From Pseudomonas chlororaphis (GTDB taxonomy: Bacteria; Pseudomonadota; Gammaproteobacteria; Pseudomonadales; Pseudomonadaceae), in assembly GCF_000783395.1 (NCBI RefSeq), contig NZ_JSFK01000007.1, positions 1 through 64,000 on the forward strand: a stretch of DNA of 64,000 nucleotides. The letters run 5' to 3'. Below the pieces are notes generated by a model, which did not search any database, was not told the origin of the DNA, and saw nothing but the letters and a program-made list of their open reading frames with translations. Shown here one piece after another: positions 38,137 through 46,695 of this stretch. Within the stretch, counting starts at the first letter, position 1; every line of letters starts with the position of its first letter. The translations under genes were made by a program, and so were the position numbers.

Positions 38137-38541
38137 TTATTCGAAGGCGTCGACTTGCTCGAGCAATTCCGCGATCTTCTGCGGCATCAGCCGCGTATCG
38201 CACCGTGTCTCAACGTTGATGATGATCGCCGGGTCGTTGCAGCAGATCCGCACGCGAAAGCGCCAGTCGCTGAAGATCACTTTCAGGCCATCCTGGTCAT
38301 CCATCTCCAACGCCTGCTCGCCATACAGCTTTTTCAGATGCGCAAGCAGCGGATAGGGATCGCGCAGCGGCCGGCGGATATCACCGGATGCCGGAAACAC
38401 GCCGATCCGCTCCACCAGCAGAATCGTGCCCAGCCAGGTTTCGTTGGCGCTGGGCAACGGTTGATGGCGGGACAGCCAGCTCATCACCCCGAGGTTACCC
38501 ACCTCGCGTTCAATCTCTACGGAATGTTGTGCAATGTTCAT
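38137..38541 (-). CDS. orphan C-terminal domain of phosphomannomutase/phosphoglucomutase
   Basis: 134 residues. The segments FPASGDIRRPL, DDQDGLKVIFSDWRFRVR and IIINVETRCD align by eye with the end of ManB/AlgC-type mutases (SGEIN, DGLS.EF.DWRFN.R, RLNVESR). The catalytic serine and metal domains are absent. The phosphate-binding loop, RSSNTEP in active enzymes, reads RICCNDPA. It is in frame with a good start 35 bp before galU in the leftward direction, so it is a maintained short gene or a relic; activity as a mutase is not possible. Confidence 0.6.
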   Translation of the reverse strand: MNIAQHSVEIEREVGNLGVMSWLSRHQPLPSANETWLGTILLVERIGVFPASGDIRRPLRDPYPLLAHLKKLYGEQALEMDDQDGLKVIFSDWRFRVRICCNDPAIIINVETRCDTRLMPQKIAELLEQVDAFE

Positions 38542-38570
38542 GGTGGCCTCGTCGGGTGAAGGGAGCCGTC

Positions 38571-39404
38571 TCAGCGGCCCTTGAGATAAACGTTTTCGTA
38601 GCAGAAATTGGTCGCCTGCAAGTAACCCTCGGCGTCACCGCAATCAAAACGCAGGCCTTTGAATTTGTAGGCCAGCACGCAACCGTTCTGTGCCTGTTTC
38701 ATCAGCGCGTCGGTGATCTGGATCTCGCCGCCCTTGCCCGGTTGGGTGTCGGCGATCAGGTCGAAGATGTCCGGGGTGAGGATGTAGCGGCCGATGATCG
38801 CCAGGTTCGACGGCGCATCTTGCGGGGCCGGTTTTTCCACCATGTTGTTGACCCGATAGATGCCGTCGGACATCAGCTCGCCGGCAATCACCCCGTACTT
38901 GTGGGTCTGGTCGGCCGGGACTTCCTGGATGGCAACGATCGAGCAGCGGAATTTCTTGTACAGCTCAATCATCTGGGTGAGCACGCCGTCGCCTTCGAGG
39001 TTCAGGCACAGGTCATCGGCCAGCACCACGGCGAAGGGTTCGTCGCCGATCAGTGGGCGACCGCTGAGAATTGCGTGGCCCAGACCTTTCATTTCCACCT
39101 GGCGGGTGTAGGAGAAGGTGCAGGTGTCGATCAGCTCGCGGGTGCCGGCGAGGAATTTCTCTTTCTCGGTACCACGGATCTGGTGTTCGAGTTCGTAGCT
39201 GATGTCGAAATGGTCTTCCAGCGCACGCTTGCCGCGACCGGTGACGATGGCCATGTGTTGCAGACCGGCGTCCCGCGCTTCTTCAACGGCGTACTCGATC
39301 AACGGCTTGTTGACGATCGGCAGCATCTCTTTCGGCATGGCTTTGGTGGCCGGCAAGAAACGCGTGCCATAGCCGGCAGCGGGGAACAAACATTTACGAA
39401 TCAT
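38571..39404 (-). CDS. galU: UTP-glucose-1-phosphate uridylyltransferase
   Basis: 277 residues from the ATG at 39404 (MIRKCLFPAAGYGTRFLPAT). GalU makes UDP-glucose. Signatures are the nucleotide-binding GYGTRFLPATKAMPKEMLPI and VEKPAPQDAPSNLAIIGRYIL. It is divergent from galE, and the two supply UDP-glucose and UDP-galactose for the island. AGGAT lies before the ATG. Confidence 0.96.
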   Translation of the reverse strand: MIRKCLFPAAGYGTRFLPATKAMPKEMLPIVNKPLIEYAVEEARDAGLQHMAIVTGRGKRALEDHFDISYELEHQIRGTEKEKFLAGTRELIDTCTFSYTRQVEMKGLGHAILSGRPLIGDEPFAVVLADDLCLNLEGDGVLTQMIELYKKFRCSIVAIQEVPADQTHKYGVIAGELMSDGIYRVNNMVEKPAPQDAPSNLAIIGRYILTPDIFDLIADTQPGKGGEIQITDALMKQAQNGCVLAYKFKGLRFDCGDAEGYLQATNFCYENVYLKGR

Positions 39405-39580
39405 AAAAGTATCCTGGACAGTCATGGAACACAGGCGACAGATGCACGCACTAATAAAGGGCGTGCAAGTTCAATGTTGGATTGAAGGCTTACTTTAATA
39501 CCTGAGTCAGGTTATTAATGGCAAATGCCAGTGACGGTAAAACACGACAATGTTATGAGATGTCGGTAAGTGCGTTATTA

Positions 39581-39593
39581 GTTATTTTTAGTC
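39581..39593. promoter_or_regulatory. GTTATTTTTAGTC motif in galU-galE intergenic region
   Basis: This 13-bp copy is identical to that at 28061. It lies in the 390-bp AT-rich gap (39405-39794) between divergent galU and galE, about 200 bp before galE. I see no other gene or repeat in the gap. Confidence 0.4.
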
Positions 39594-39794
39594 GGTATCT
39601 GTTGATAGTGATGAGTGCGCAGGGAGTGCTAATAAGTACCAAGCAATACAGTGTGACCTGCAAAAATATTTATTGCCAGTCATTGAACTAGTTTTGTTTT
39701 CGGTTGTTGTCGCCTGTTTGTGTGGATTGTGACACATCTTCAATAAATCAGGCTTGACACGCTACTTGCCACTCATCCAAAGACGGATAGCACT

Positions 39795-40805
39795 ATGAAG
39801 ATTCTGGTAACGGGTGGTGCCGGCTATATCGGCTCGCATACCACACTTGCATTGCTTGAAGCAGGTTATGAAGTTGTTGTACTGGATAATCTTTGCAACA
39901 GCAGTGAAGCCGCGTTGCACGCCGTTGAGGGCATTTGCGGCAAGAGCGCCTGGATGATCCGTGGCGATGTCTGTGATCGGGCACTGCTCGATCGGATTTT
40001 CCGCGAACACAATATCGAAGCAGTGCTGCATTTTGCTGGTTTGAAGGCGGTCGGCGAGAGCGTGCGCAAACCGCTCGAGTACTACGAGACCAACGTCAGC
40101 GGCAGCATCAATCTTTGCCAGGCGATGGCGGCGGCGGGGGTGTTTCGCTTGGTGTTCAGTTCGTCGGCCACGGTGTACGGCGAGCCTGAGCAGATGCCGA
40201 TCCGCGAGGATTTTCCCACCGGCAACCCGACCAATCCTTACGGCCAGTCCAAGCTGATCGTCGAGAACGTCCTGCGAGACCTGAGCCAGGCCGAGCCGCG
40301 CTGGAGCATCGCTTTGCTGCGCTACTTCAACCCGATCGGCGCTCACCACAGCGGCCATATGGGCGAGGACCCCAACGGCATCCCGAATAATCTGGTGCCT
40401 TACATCAGCCAGGTCGCGGTCGGCAGCCTGCAAGAGCTGTCGATCTTCGGTAACGATTACCCGACGGTCGACGGCACCGGCGTGCGCGATTACATCCACG
40501 TCGTCGATTTGGCGGATGGGCATTTGAAGGCGCTGCAGTCCATTTCCGAACGCACCGGCATTCATACCTGGAACCTCGGCACTGGCGATGGCTACAGCGT
40601 GCTGCAAGTGCTGCACGCCTTCGAACAGGCCTGCGGGCAACCGGTGCCATACCGGATGATGCCGCGCCGTTCCGGGGATATCGCCGAGAGTTGGGCCGAC
40701 GCCTCCAAGGCTGCGAAGGAACTTGGCTGGAAAGCCACGCGCAACTTGCAGGATATGGTCACTGATACTTGGCGCTGGCAATCGAACCATCCCAAAGGCT
40801 ACTAG
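39795..40805 (+). CDS. galE: UDP-glucose 4-epimerase
   Basis: A 336-residue SDR-type epimerase that interconverts UDP-glucose and UDP-galactose. The NAD motif is VTGGAGYIGSHT. The catalytic Ser is in VFSSSATVYGEP and the YxxxK in NPYGQSKLIVE. It supports a galactose-containing polymer. Confidence 0.96.
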   Translation: MKILVTGGAGYIGSHTTLALLEAGYEVVVLDNLCNSSEAALHAVEGICGKSAWMIRGDVCDRALLDRIFREHNIEAVLHFAGLKAVGESVRKPLEYYETNVSGSINLCQAMAAAGVFRLVFSSSATVYGEPEQMPIREDFPTGNPTNPYGQSKLIVENVLRDLSQAEPRWSIALLRYFNPIGAHHSGHMGEDPNGIPNNLVPYISQVAVGSLQELSIFGNDYPTVDGTGVRDYIHVVDLADGHLKALQSISERTGIHTWNLGTGDGYSVLQVLHAFEQACGQPVPYRMMPRRSGDIAESWADASKAAKELGWKATRNLQDMVTDTWRWQSNHPKGY

Positions 40806-40828
40806 GGATGATGGCCATTTAACCCAAT

Positions 40829-40841
40829 GTTATTTTCAGTC
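40829..40841. promoter_or_regulatory. GTTATTTTCAGTC motif upstream of yjbE
   Basis: A one-mismatch copy of the motif at 28061 and 39581. It is 24 bp after galE and about 200 bp before yjbE, in a 236-bp leader or promoter region. Confidence 0.35.
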
Positions 40842-41041
40842 AGCTTGTTAGATAACGTCGGGAAATTACACTGGCAATGCCTTTTGCAAGTCCGTAGATA
40901 TAAACCTGCCGTTCGACTTTTATCAGTTGGGTAAGACTGTGAAAGAACAACGGATCTTGTTCGCGCTTTTTGCGGACTTGAACTCACCACCGCTAACTCA
41001 GGCCGGTTTTATAACAGGTCGAATGTTAGAAAGGAGTTGAT

Positions 41042-41278
41042 ATGAAAAAAGTGATGGCAGTTGCCCTGTTGACGATGTTGAGCAACTGGGCTGCCGCCGC
41101 TGAAGCACCGTTGACAGCGGTAACCAATGTAGGTGGCAACGTGGCGGCTTCTCAAGCGCCCGCTGCCAGTACTGCAATGGTTGCCAGTGCTGTAGCGGCG
41201 TCTAACAGCGGTGGCAGTGCCAACGGCGGTACCACCGGTACGACGGGTACCACCGGTACAACCGGCACGCATAACTAA
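41042..41278 (+). CDS. yjbE: YjbE/GfcA-like small exported protein
   Basis: 78 residues. It has a signal peptide (MKKVMAVALLTMLSNWAAAA), an Ala/Ser/Val-rich low-complexity body and a GGTTGTTGTTGTTGTHN tail. E. coli YjbE and GfcA have the same build (short, exported, Thr-rich tail) and the same position ahead of the yjbFGH/gfcBCD genes. Their function is unclear but linked to exopolysaccharide and capsule production. AAGGAG precedes the ATG. A terminator follows, so this gene is probably expressed more strongly than the genes after it. Confidence 0.75.
   Translation: MKKVMAVALLTMLSNWAAAAEAPLTAVTNVGGNVAASQAPAASTAMVASAVAASNSGGSANGGTTGTTGTTGTTGTHN
41228..41269 (+). repeat. 9-bp tandem repeats coding the Gly-Thr-Thr tail
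   Basis: Four GGTACNACS units and a partial fifth lie in frame in yjbE and code for repeated Gly-Thr-Thr. Slippage would change the tail length in steps of three residues without shifting frame. Confidence 0.75.
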
Positions 41279-41305
41279 CAGGAAGTTCTGTTAGTGCAGT
41301 ACAGG

Positions 41306-41338
41306 GTCGCCCGACGCAAGTCGGGTGACTTTGTTTTT
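41306..41338 (+). terminator. terminator between yjbE and the Wza-like gene
   Basis: GTCGCCCGAC-GCAA-GTCGGGTGAC makes a 10-bp stem with one G-U pair, followed by TTTGTTTTT, 28 bp after the yjbE stop. It probably attenuates rather than isolates the downstream genes. Confidence 0.75.
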
Positions 41339-41368
41339 GGATTCGCCCTTGAATAGCGTAGTGCCATT

Positions 41369-42484
41369 ATGACTCGTAGTGTTTATCTTTTAATGTTGGC
41401 AAGTCTCGCTCTGCAAGGTTGCATGTTTTCCCCCGGTCAATACCTCAGCACCAGTGACATCACCCGCCAGGGTGCCAGTGAAAGCAGCCGGGTCGAGCTG
41501 ATTCCGATCACGCCCAAGCTGATCGCCATGAACCGCGCCACGCAAAAGCGTGAGTCGCTGCCGCCGGAGCTGTTGGCGACCCCGGCCGAATACCGCATCG
41601 GCAACAACGATGTTCTGTACATCACCGTGTGGGATCACCCGGAACTGACGGCCCCGTCCGGCGCGCAACAACAGATCGATGCCAACGGCCGTCTGGTGCG
41701 TTCCGACGGCACGCTCTATTACCCGTTCATCAAGGAAGTCCAGGCCACCGGCCGGACCATCCAGCAACTGCGCTCGGACATTGAACAGCGACTGTCGGCA
41801 TTCATCGCCGAGCCGCAGGTAGATGTCGCGGTGTTGCGTTTCGCCAGCCAGAAAGTCGTGGTCACCGGCGCGGTAACCAAGGCCGGCCCGCAAGCGATTT
41901 CCACCAATCCGCTAAGCGTGGTCGAAGCCCTCGGTTCGGCCGGCATCGACACCAACAACGCCGATCTGTCCGGGCTGCTGCTGACGCGTAAGGGGCGTAC
42001 CTATCCGCTCAATCTCGACTCGCTCAATCAGCAGGATTCCGAGTTGCAGAACGTCTACCTCAAGGGCGGTGATCAGCTGTATCTGCCGTACAACGACAAC
42101 AAGCGCATCTACGTGATGGGCGAGGTCAACCAACCGCGTGCGCTGAGTTTCAAGACCGCGACGATGAACCTCACCGACGTGCTTGGTTCGGTCGGTGGCC
42201 TGGCCCAGACCACCTCCAATGGCAACGCGGTCTATGTCATTCGTGGCGTGGAAAACCTCGATGTCGAACCGGCCAAGATCTACCAGCTGGAAGCCGAATC
42301 GCCGACCGCCATGGCCCTCGCTTCGCACTTCGAAGTCCGCCCGCAGGACGTGGTGTATGTCGGGCCTGCCAACGTGACTCGCTGGAACCGTCTGATCAGC
42401 CAATTGGTGCCGTCGGCATCGATTGTCGGCACTGGCGCTTCCGCTGCGAAGAACTGGAGCGAATACAGTAACAACAGCAAATAA
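41369..42484 (+). CDS. outer-membrane polysaccharide export lipoprotein (Wza/GfcE-like)
   Basis: 371 residues with a lipoprotein signal (LALQGC lipobox). The polysaccharide-export (Poly_export) domain includes YRIGNNDVLYITVWDHPELT, and SLBB repeats follow (VVVTGAVTKAGPQAIS and IYVMGEVNQPRALSFK). It should form the outer-membrane channel that docks on the Wzc-type kinase. It replaces GfcE of E. coli group-4 capsule loci but sits after yjbE/gfcA rather than after gfcD. Confidence 0.9.
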   Translation: MTRSVYLLMLASLALQGCMFSPGQYLSTSDITRQGASESSRVELIPITPKLIAMNRATQKRESLPPELLATPAEYRIGNNDVLYITVWDHPELTAPSGAQQQIDANGRLVRSDGTLYYPFIKEVQATGRTIQQLRSDIEQRLSAFIAEPQVDVAVLRFASQKVVVTGAVTKAGPQAISTNPLSVVEALGSAGIDTNNADLSGLLLTRKGRTYPLNLDSLNQQDSELQNVYLKGGDQLYLPYNDNKRIYVMGEVNQPRALSFKTATMNLTDVLGSVGGLAQTTSNGNAVYVIRGVENLDVEPAKIYQLEAESPTAMALASHFEVRPQDVVYVGPANVTRWNRLISQLVPSASIVGTGASAAKNWSEYSNNSK

Positions 42485-42495
42485 GGTCGCCGACT

Positions 42496-43161
42496 TTGAA
42501 CATTTTGAAAGTTGGCCTGTGCCTGATGGCGGCCTCGTTGCTGTGCGGCTGTAACCCGTTGATGAGCGCTTCGTTGAACAACCTTAAAGCGGCAGTCGTC
42601 GGCCCGGATGAAGTGGACGTGTCGGCGGCCGAAGTGGCCGGGGTCAATTACCCGCAACTGAAACTGACCACGCCATCCGGCTCCGGCGTGCTGGCGCTGG
42701 TGCGCGAGCGCGATGATCTGCAGTTCTGGGTCGCTTCCGGCAAGCAAGTGCTGCTGCTGCGCAATGGCCTCGCCGTGCGCACCATTGGCCTTGGCCTGGA
42801 GGGCGATCTCGATGGCACGCGGCTGGCCGATGACGCGCCGTTCAAACAAGGCCTGCATCACGTCGCCGACGGTTTCACCACGCGGCGCTGGATCGACCTC
42901 TACAAGGGTCAGGAAGTCGGGGTCATCGTCAACAGCCGCTTCTCCCGCCGCTCCGAACAGACCCTGAAGATTCTCGACAAGGAATACACCGTGCTGCGTG
43001 TCGATGAGCAAATTGACGCCCCGGCCATCGGCCTGAGCGCGACCAATCGTTACTGGGTCGACCCGCGTGACGGTTTCATCTTGCAGAGCGAGCAGCAACT
43101 GACGTCGCAGTTGCGCGTCAAGGTTGTGCAACTGACCCCTGATCGCAGGCACCTGCCGTGA
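42496..43161 (+). CDS. yjbF: YjbF/GfcB-family lipoprotein
   Basis: 221 residues with lipobox SLLCGC. The body has the family WRFxxG-like pattern, WVASGKQVLLLRNGLAVRTIGL, and YWVDPRDGFILQSEQQL near the end. GfcB/YjbF are outer-membrane lipoproteins of group-4 capsule and Yjb export. The start is TTG at 42496, with AAGG 9 bp upstream. The stop overlaps the next ATG (TGATG). Confidence 0.82.
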   Translation: MNILKVGLCLMAASLLCGCNPLMSASLNNLKAAVVGPDEVDVSAAEVAGVNYPQLKLTTPSGSGVLALVRERDDLQFWVASGKQVLLLRNGLAVRTIGLGLEGDLDGTRLADDAPFKQGLHHVADGFTTRRWIDLYKGQEVGVIVNSRFSRRSEQTLKILDKEYTVLRVDEQIDAPAIGLSATNRYWVDPRDGFILQSEQQLTSQLRVKVVQLTPDRRHLP

Positions 43162-43919
43162 TGCGCCTGAAAATGTTGTCGGCGAGCTTGTTGCTGGTCG
43201 CGAGTGTGAGTCAGGCGGCCGTCACGGTGTCGGGCGATGTCGCCAATCCCGGGCCGGTCGCGTTGCCACCCGGCGGACGCTTGCTCGATGTGATCGGCGA
43301 AGCCGTACCGAATGCTGAAGGCTATTGGCTGGCGGGCGGCTTGCTGCGCCAGTCGCTGATTGAGCAGCAGACGCGGCTCAAGGTTGGCGTGCTGTTTGAT
43401 CTGGATGTGCTGCAACGCATGTCGATGCTGTTCGATCTGCCGAGTCGGGCGGCACTGGCGCAGCGCATTGCCGAAGAAGTGCGGCAGATGCCGGTGACGG
43501 GGCGGCAGATCGCCGATCTCGATCCAGTCGCATTGGAAGTCGGCTTCGCGCGCAACATTCGTCTCGACGACGGTGATCGTTTGATCTACCCGAAACGTGT
43601 CGACGAAGTGCAAGTGTTGGGTGCGGTGGCCGAGCCGTGTCACCTGCCGTATCAGCCGTTGCAGGAGGCTCGCGAATACCTGCAAGGCTGCTCGATTCTG
43701 GCCGATGCCGAAGCCGATTATCTGTGGCTGATCCAGCCCAACGGCGTGTCGCGGCGCGTCGGCATCGCGCACTGGAATCGCGAGTCCGGGCAGTTTCCGG
43801 TGGCCGGCAGCAAGATTCTGGTGCCGGTGAAAAATGATGATCTTGATCCGCCTCTTCCTGAACTGAATCAGCAGTTGGCCGAATTCATTGCCACGCAGCT
43901 GGCCGAGGTGGTTCGTTGA
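43161..43919 (+). CDS. yjbG: YjbG/GfcC-family periplasmic protein
   Basis: 252 residues with a signal peptide cleaved near SQAAVTV. The family shows two beta-grasp (SLBB-like) parts; VTVSGDVANPGPVALPPGGRLLDVI and VQVLGAVAEPCHLPYQPLQ fit these. It probably works with the lipoprotein and barrel in polymer export. It is coupled to both neighbours by overlapping stop/start codons. Confidence 0.8.
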   Translation: MRLKMLSASLLLVASVSQAAVTVSGDVANPGPVALPPGGRLLDVIGEAVPNAEGYWLAGGLLRQSLIEQQTRLKVGVLFDLDVLQRMSMLFDLPSRAALAQRIAEEVRQMPVTGRQIADLDPVALEVGFARNIRLDDGDRLIYPKRVDEVQVLGAVAEPCHLPYQPLQEAREYLQGCSILADAEADYLWLIQPNGVSRRVGIAHWNRESGQFPVAGSKILVPVKNDDLDPPLPELNQQLAEFIATQLAEVVR

Positions 43920-45994
43920 AGTTACGTTTTGCAGCTGTGTTGTTATTGCCCTGCGGTCTGGCTCATGCCGAGCCGCGTATTACCCAGAATGACTTCGGTG
44001 GCACCGGTCTGTTGCAGACGCCGACCGCGCGCATGGCGCCGGCCGGCGAGTTGAGCGTCAACGCCAACCGCACCGATCCGTACAGCCGCTACAGCGTTTC
44101 GTTGCAGCCGCTGGACTGGCTTGAAGGCTCGTTTCGCTACACCGCGATCACCAACCGACCGTACGGCTCGGAGGCCCTCAGCGGTAGTCAAAGCTATAAG
44201 GATAAGGCGGTCGACGTCAAAGTCCGGCTGTGGCAGGAAAGTCACTGGTTGCCCGACGTGGCGCTGGGCTTCCGAGATATCGGTGGTACCGGTTTGTTCT
44301 CCAGTGAATTTTTCGTCGCCAACAAGCGCTACGACAACTTCGATTTCAGCGCCGGGATTGCCTGGGGTTATCTCGGTAATCGCGGCGATATCGACAACCC
44401 GTTGGGCTACGTCAGCGATCGCTTCGATACCCGTCCGGCTCTTGAAGGCACCGGTGACGTCAACTCGGGTTCGTACTTTCGTGGGCGGCCGTCGTTCTTC
44501 GGTGGCGTGAGCTATCAGACGCCGTGGGATCGCCTCAGCCTGAAACTCGAATTCGAAGGCAACGACTACAAGCACGAGCCGAAGGACAACGAGATCAAGC
44601 AGGACTCGCCGATCAACCTTGGCGCGGTGTTCAAAGTCACCGATTCGGTCGATGTCAGCGCGGCGTGGGAGCGCGGTAATACGGCGATGTTCGGCGTGAC
44701 CTTCCACACCAATTTCGTCAGCCGCAAAGCGCCGGCCAAGACCTACGACCCGACCCCGGAACCGCTGCCGGCGAAGGCACCGACCACGGCGATGGATCAG
44801 GTCAACTGGGCCAACGTCTCGCAGCGTTTGCAGCAGAATGCCGGCTACAAGGTCGAGCGCATTACGCAGCGTGATTCCGAGCTGATCGTGTATGGCGAGC
44901 AGCAGCGTTACTTTCATTCGTCCAAGGCTGTGGGCCGGGCGAGCCGGATTCTCGACAACAGCGTCAACGACGACATCGACTGGTTCACCGTGGTCAACAA
45001 GCGCTACGACTTGCCGCTGGAAGAAACCAGCTTGCCGCGTCAGACCTTCCGTGAAGTGATCAACAACGAAGAGCCACTGGAGTCGCTGCACCGCACCACC
45101 GAGATCAACCCGGCGATGCCGCACAACGAGAAAACTCTCTACACCGAAGCGCCGCAGCATTTCAGCTATGGCGTGGGGCTGGGTTTCAAGCAGAACGTCG
45201 GCGGCCCGGATGGCTTGCTCTATCAATTGAGTGCTGATGCGGACGCTGAATACCGCTTCAACCGCAACACCTGGTGGAGCGGCTTGCTCAGTGCCAACCT
45301 GGCCAACAACTTCGACAAGTTCACCTACGACGCGCCGAGCGGTTTGCCGCGTGTGCGCACGGATTTGCGTCAGTACCTGACCACGTCCAACACGACCATG
45401 CCGTTGTTTCAGGTCAGCCATGCCGAGCAGTTGGATAAAGACTGGTACGGCATGGTGTATGGCGGTTATCTGGAATCGATGTTTGCCGGTGTCGGCGGTG
45501 AAGTATTGTTCCGCCCGACCGGTGAGCGCTGGTCGGTGGGGGCGGATCTGAACTGGGTGCGTCAGCGTGATTTCGATCAAGGCTTTGCGCTGCGCGATTA
45601 CTCGGTGGTGACCGGGCATATCACCGGTTATACCGATCTGCCGTTCGATACGCTGGCGGCGGTTAGCGTCGGGCGTTATCTGGCCGGGGACTGGGGCGGT
45701 ACGCTGGACATCTCGCGCGAGTTTTTCAATGGTGTGCGCTTTGGCGCCTGGGCGACGATTACCACGGCAGGCAGCGCGGAATACGGCGAAGGTAGCTTCG
45801 ATAAAGGCATCTACCTGTCGATCCCGTTCGACGAAATGATGAGCATGTCGACCATGCGCCGCGCCAACCTGGTCTGGGCCCCGCTGACCCGTGACGGGGG
45901 TGCGCGACTGAATCGCGGCTACCAACTGCACTCGATGACCGATAGCCGGGAAGGGGATATGTTCTATCGGAATTTCGAGAAGATCACGGAGTAA
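43916..45994 (+). CDS. yjbH: YjbH/GfcD-family outer-membrane beta-barrel protein
   Basis: 692 residues with a signal peptide (to GLAHAEP). The family start ITQNDFGGTGLLQTPTARMAPAGELS is present, then long alternating beta-strand sequence and a second barrel-like half ending LVWAPLTRDGGARLNRGYQL. YjbH/GfcD proteins are large outer-membrane barrels in the secretion of Yjb exopolysaccharide or group-4 capsule. The start is TTG, overlapping the yjbG stop (TTGA). It is the last gene before the REP array. Confidence 0.87.
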   Translation: MKLRFAAVLLLPCGLAHAEPRITQNDFGGTGLLQTPTARMAPAGELSVNANRTDPYSRYSVSLQPLDWLEGSFRYTAITNRPYGSEALSGSQSYKDKAVDVKVRLWQESHWLPDVALGFRDIGGTGLFSSEFFVANKRYDNFDFSAGIAWGYLGNRGDIDNPLGYVSDRFDTRPALEGTGDVNSGSYFRGRPSFFGGVSYQTPWDRLSLKLEFEGNDYKHEPKDNEIKQDSPINLGAVFKVTDSVDVSAAWERGNTAMFGVTFHTNFVSRKAPAKTYDPTPEPLPAKAPTTAMDQVNWANVSQRLQQNAGYKVERITQRDSELIVYGEQQRYFHSSKAVGRASRILDNSVNDDIDWFTVVNKRYDLPLEETSLPRQTFREVINNEEPLESLHRTTEINPAMPHNEKTLYTEAPQHFSYGVGLGFKQNVGGPDGLLYQLSADADAEYRFNRNTWWSGLLSANLANNFDKFTYDAPSGLPRVRTDLRQYLTTSNTTMPLFQVSHAEQLDKDWYGMVYGGYLESMFAGVGGEVLFRPTGERWSVGADLNWVRQRDFDQGFALRDYSVVTGHITGYTDLPFDTLAAVSVGRYLAGDWGGTLDISREFFNGVRFGAWATITTAGSAEYGEGSFDKGIYLSIPFDEMMSMSTMRRANLVWAPLTRDGGARLNRGYQLHSMTDSREGDMFYRNFEKITE

Positions 45995-46018
45995 GCGCGG
46001 ATATCCCGAACACCCGAA

Positions 46019-46606
46019 TCCCTGTGGGAGCTGGCTTGCCAGCGAAGAGGCCGGCACCTGCAACATTGATGTCGCCTGACACAGCGCCATCGCTGGCAAG
46101 CCAGCTCCCACAGTTATGTGTCTAGCCATAAGGCCTGAGCCAACCACAGCTTCCCCAGGTTATTTGTCTGGCCGGGAGGCCTGAGCCAAGCACAAATCCC
46201 CTGTGGGAGCTGGCTTGCCAGCGATGAGGCCGGCACTTACAACATTGATGTCGCCTGACCCACCGCCATCGCTGGCAAGCCAGCTCCCACAGTTATGTGT
46301 CTAGCCACAAGGCTTGAGCCAACCACAGCTTCCCCAGGTTATTTGTCTGGCCGGGAGGCCTGAGCCAAGCACAAATCCCCTGTGGGAGCTGGCTTGCCAG
46401 CGATGAGGCCGGCACTTACAACATTGATGTCGCCTGACCCGCCGCCATCGCTGGCAAGCCAGCTCCCACAGTTATGTGTCTAGCCATAAGGCCTGAGCCA
46501 AGCACAAATCCCCTGTGGGAGCTGGCTTGCCAGCGATGAGGCCGGCACTTACAACATTGATGTCGCTTGACCCGCCGCCATCGCTGGCAAGCCAGCTCCC
46601 ACAGTT
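46019..46606. repeat. array of four REP doublets in tandem macro-repeats
   Basis: Inverted GTGGGAGCTGGCTTGCCAGC pairs lie at about 46021/46113, 46201/46292, 46381/46470 and 46512/46604. The spacers are also repeated (AACATTGATGTCGC within pairs; CTGAGCCAA and TTATTTGTCTGGCCGGGAG between pairs), so whole units of about 180 and 130 bp have been duplicated. No gene is seen here. The array lies between convergent yjbH and the WcaJ-type gene. Confidence 0.93.
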
Positions 46607-46648
46607 TTTGCATCCATCCAAGATCCGATTCCATCCTCAAATCCCAGG

Positions 46649-46675
46649 CACAAAAAAGGGGACTTTCGTCCCCTT
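46649..46675 (-). terminator. terminator of the WcaJ-type gene
   Basis: Read on the minus strand, AAGGGGAC-GAAA-GTCCCCTT is followed by TTTTG, 21 bp after the stop codon. Confidence 0.85.
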
Positions 46676-46695
46676 GCGGTATACAGCTTCGAACC

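Noticed and set aside
43943..46147. 734-codon minus-strand open frame opposite yjbH
   Set aside because: It starts inside a REP palindrome and runs antisense to the barrel gene; no recognisable domain.
46019..46606. CRISPR-like array
   Set aside because: The repeats are inverted REP doublets and the spacers themselves are repeated; no cas gene is nearby.
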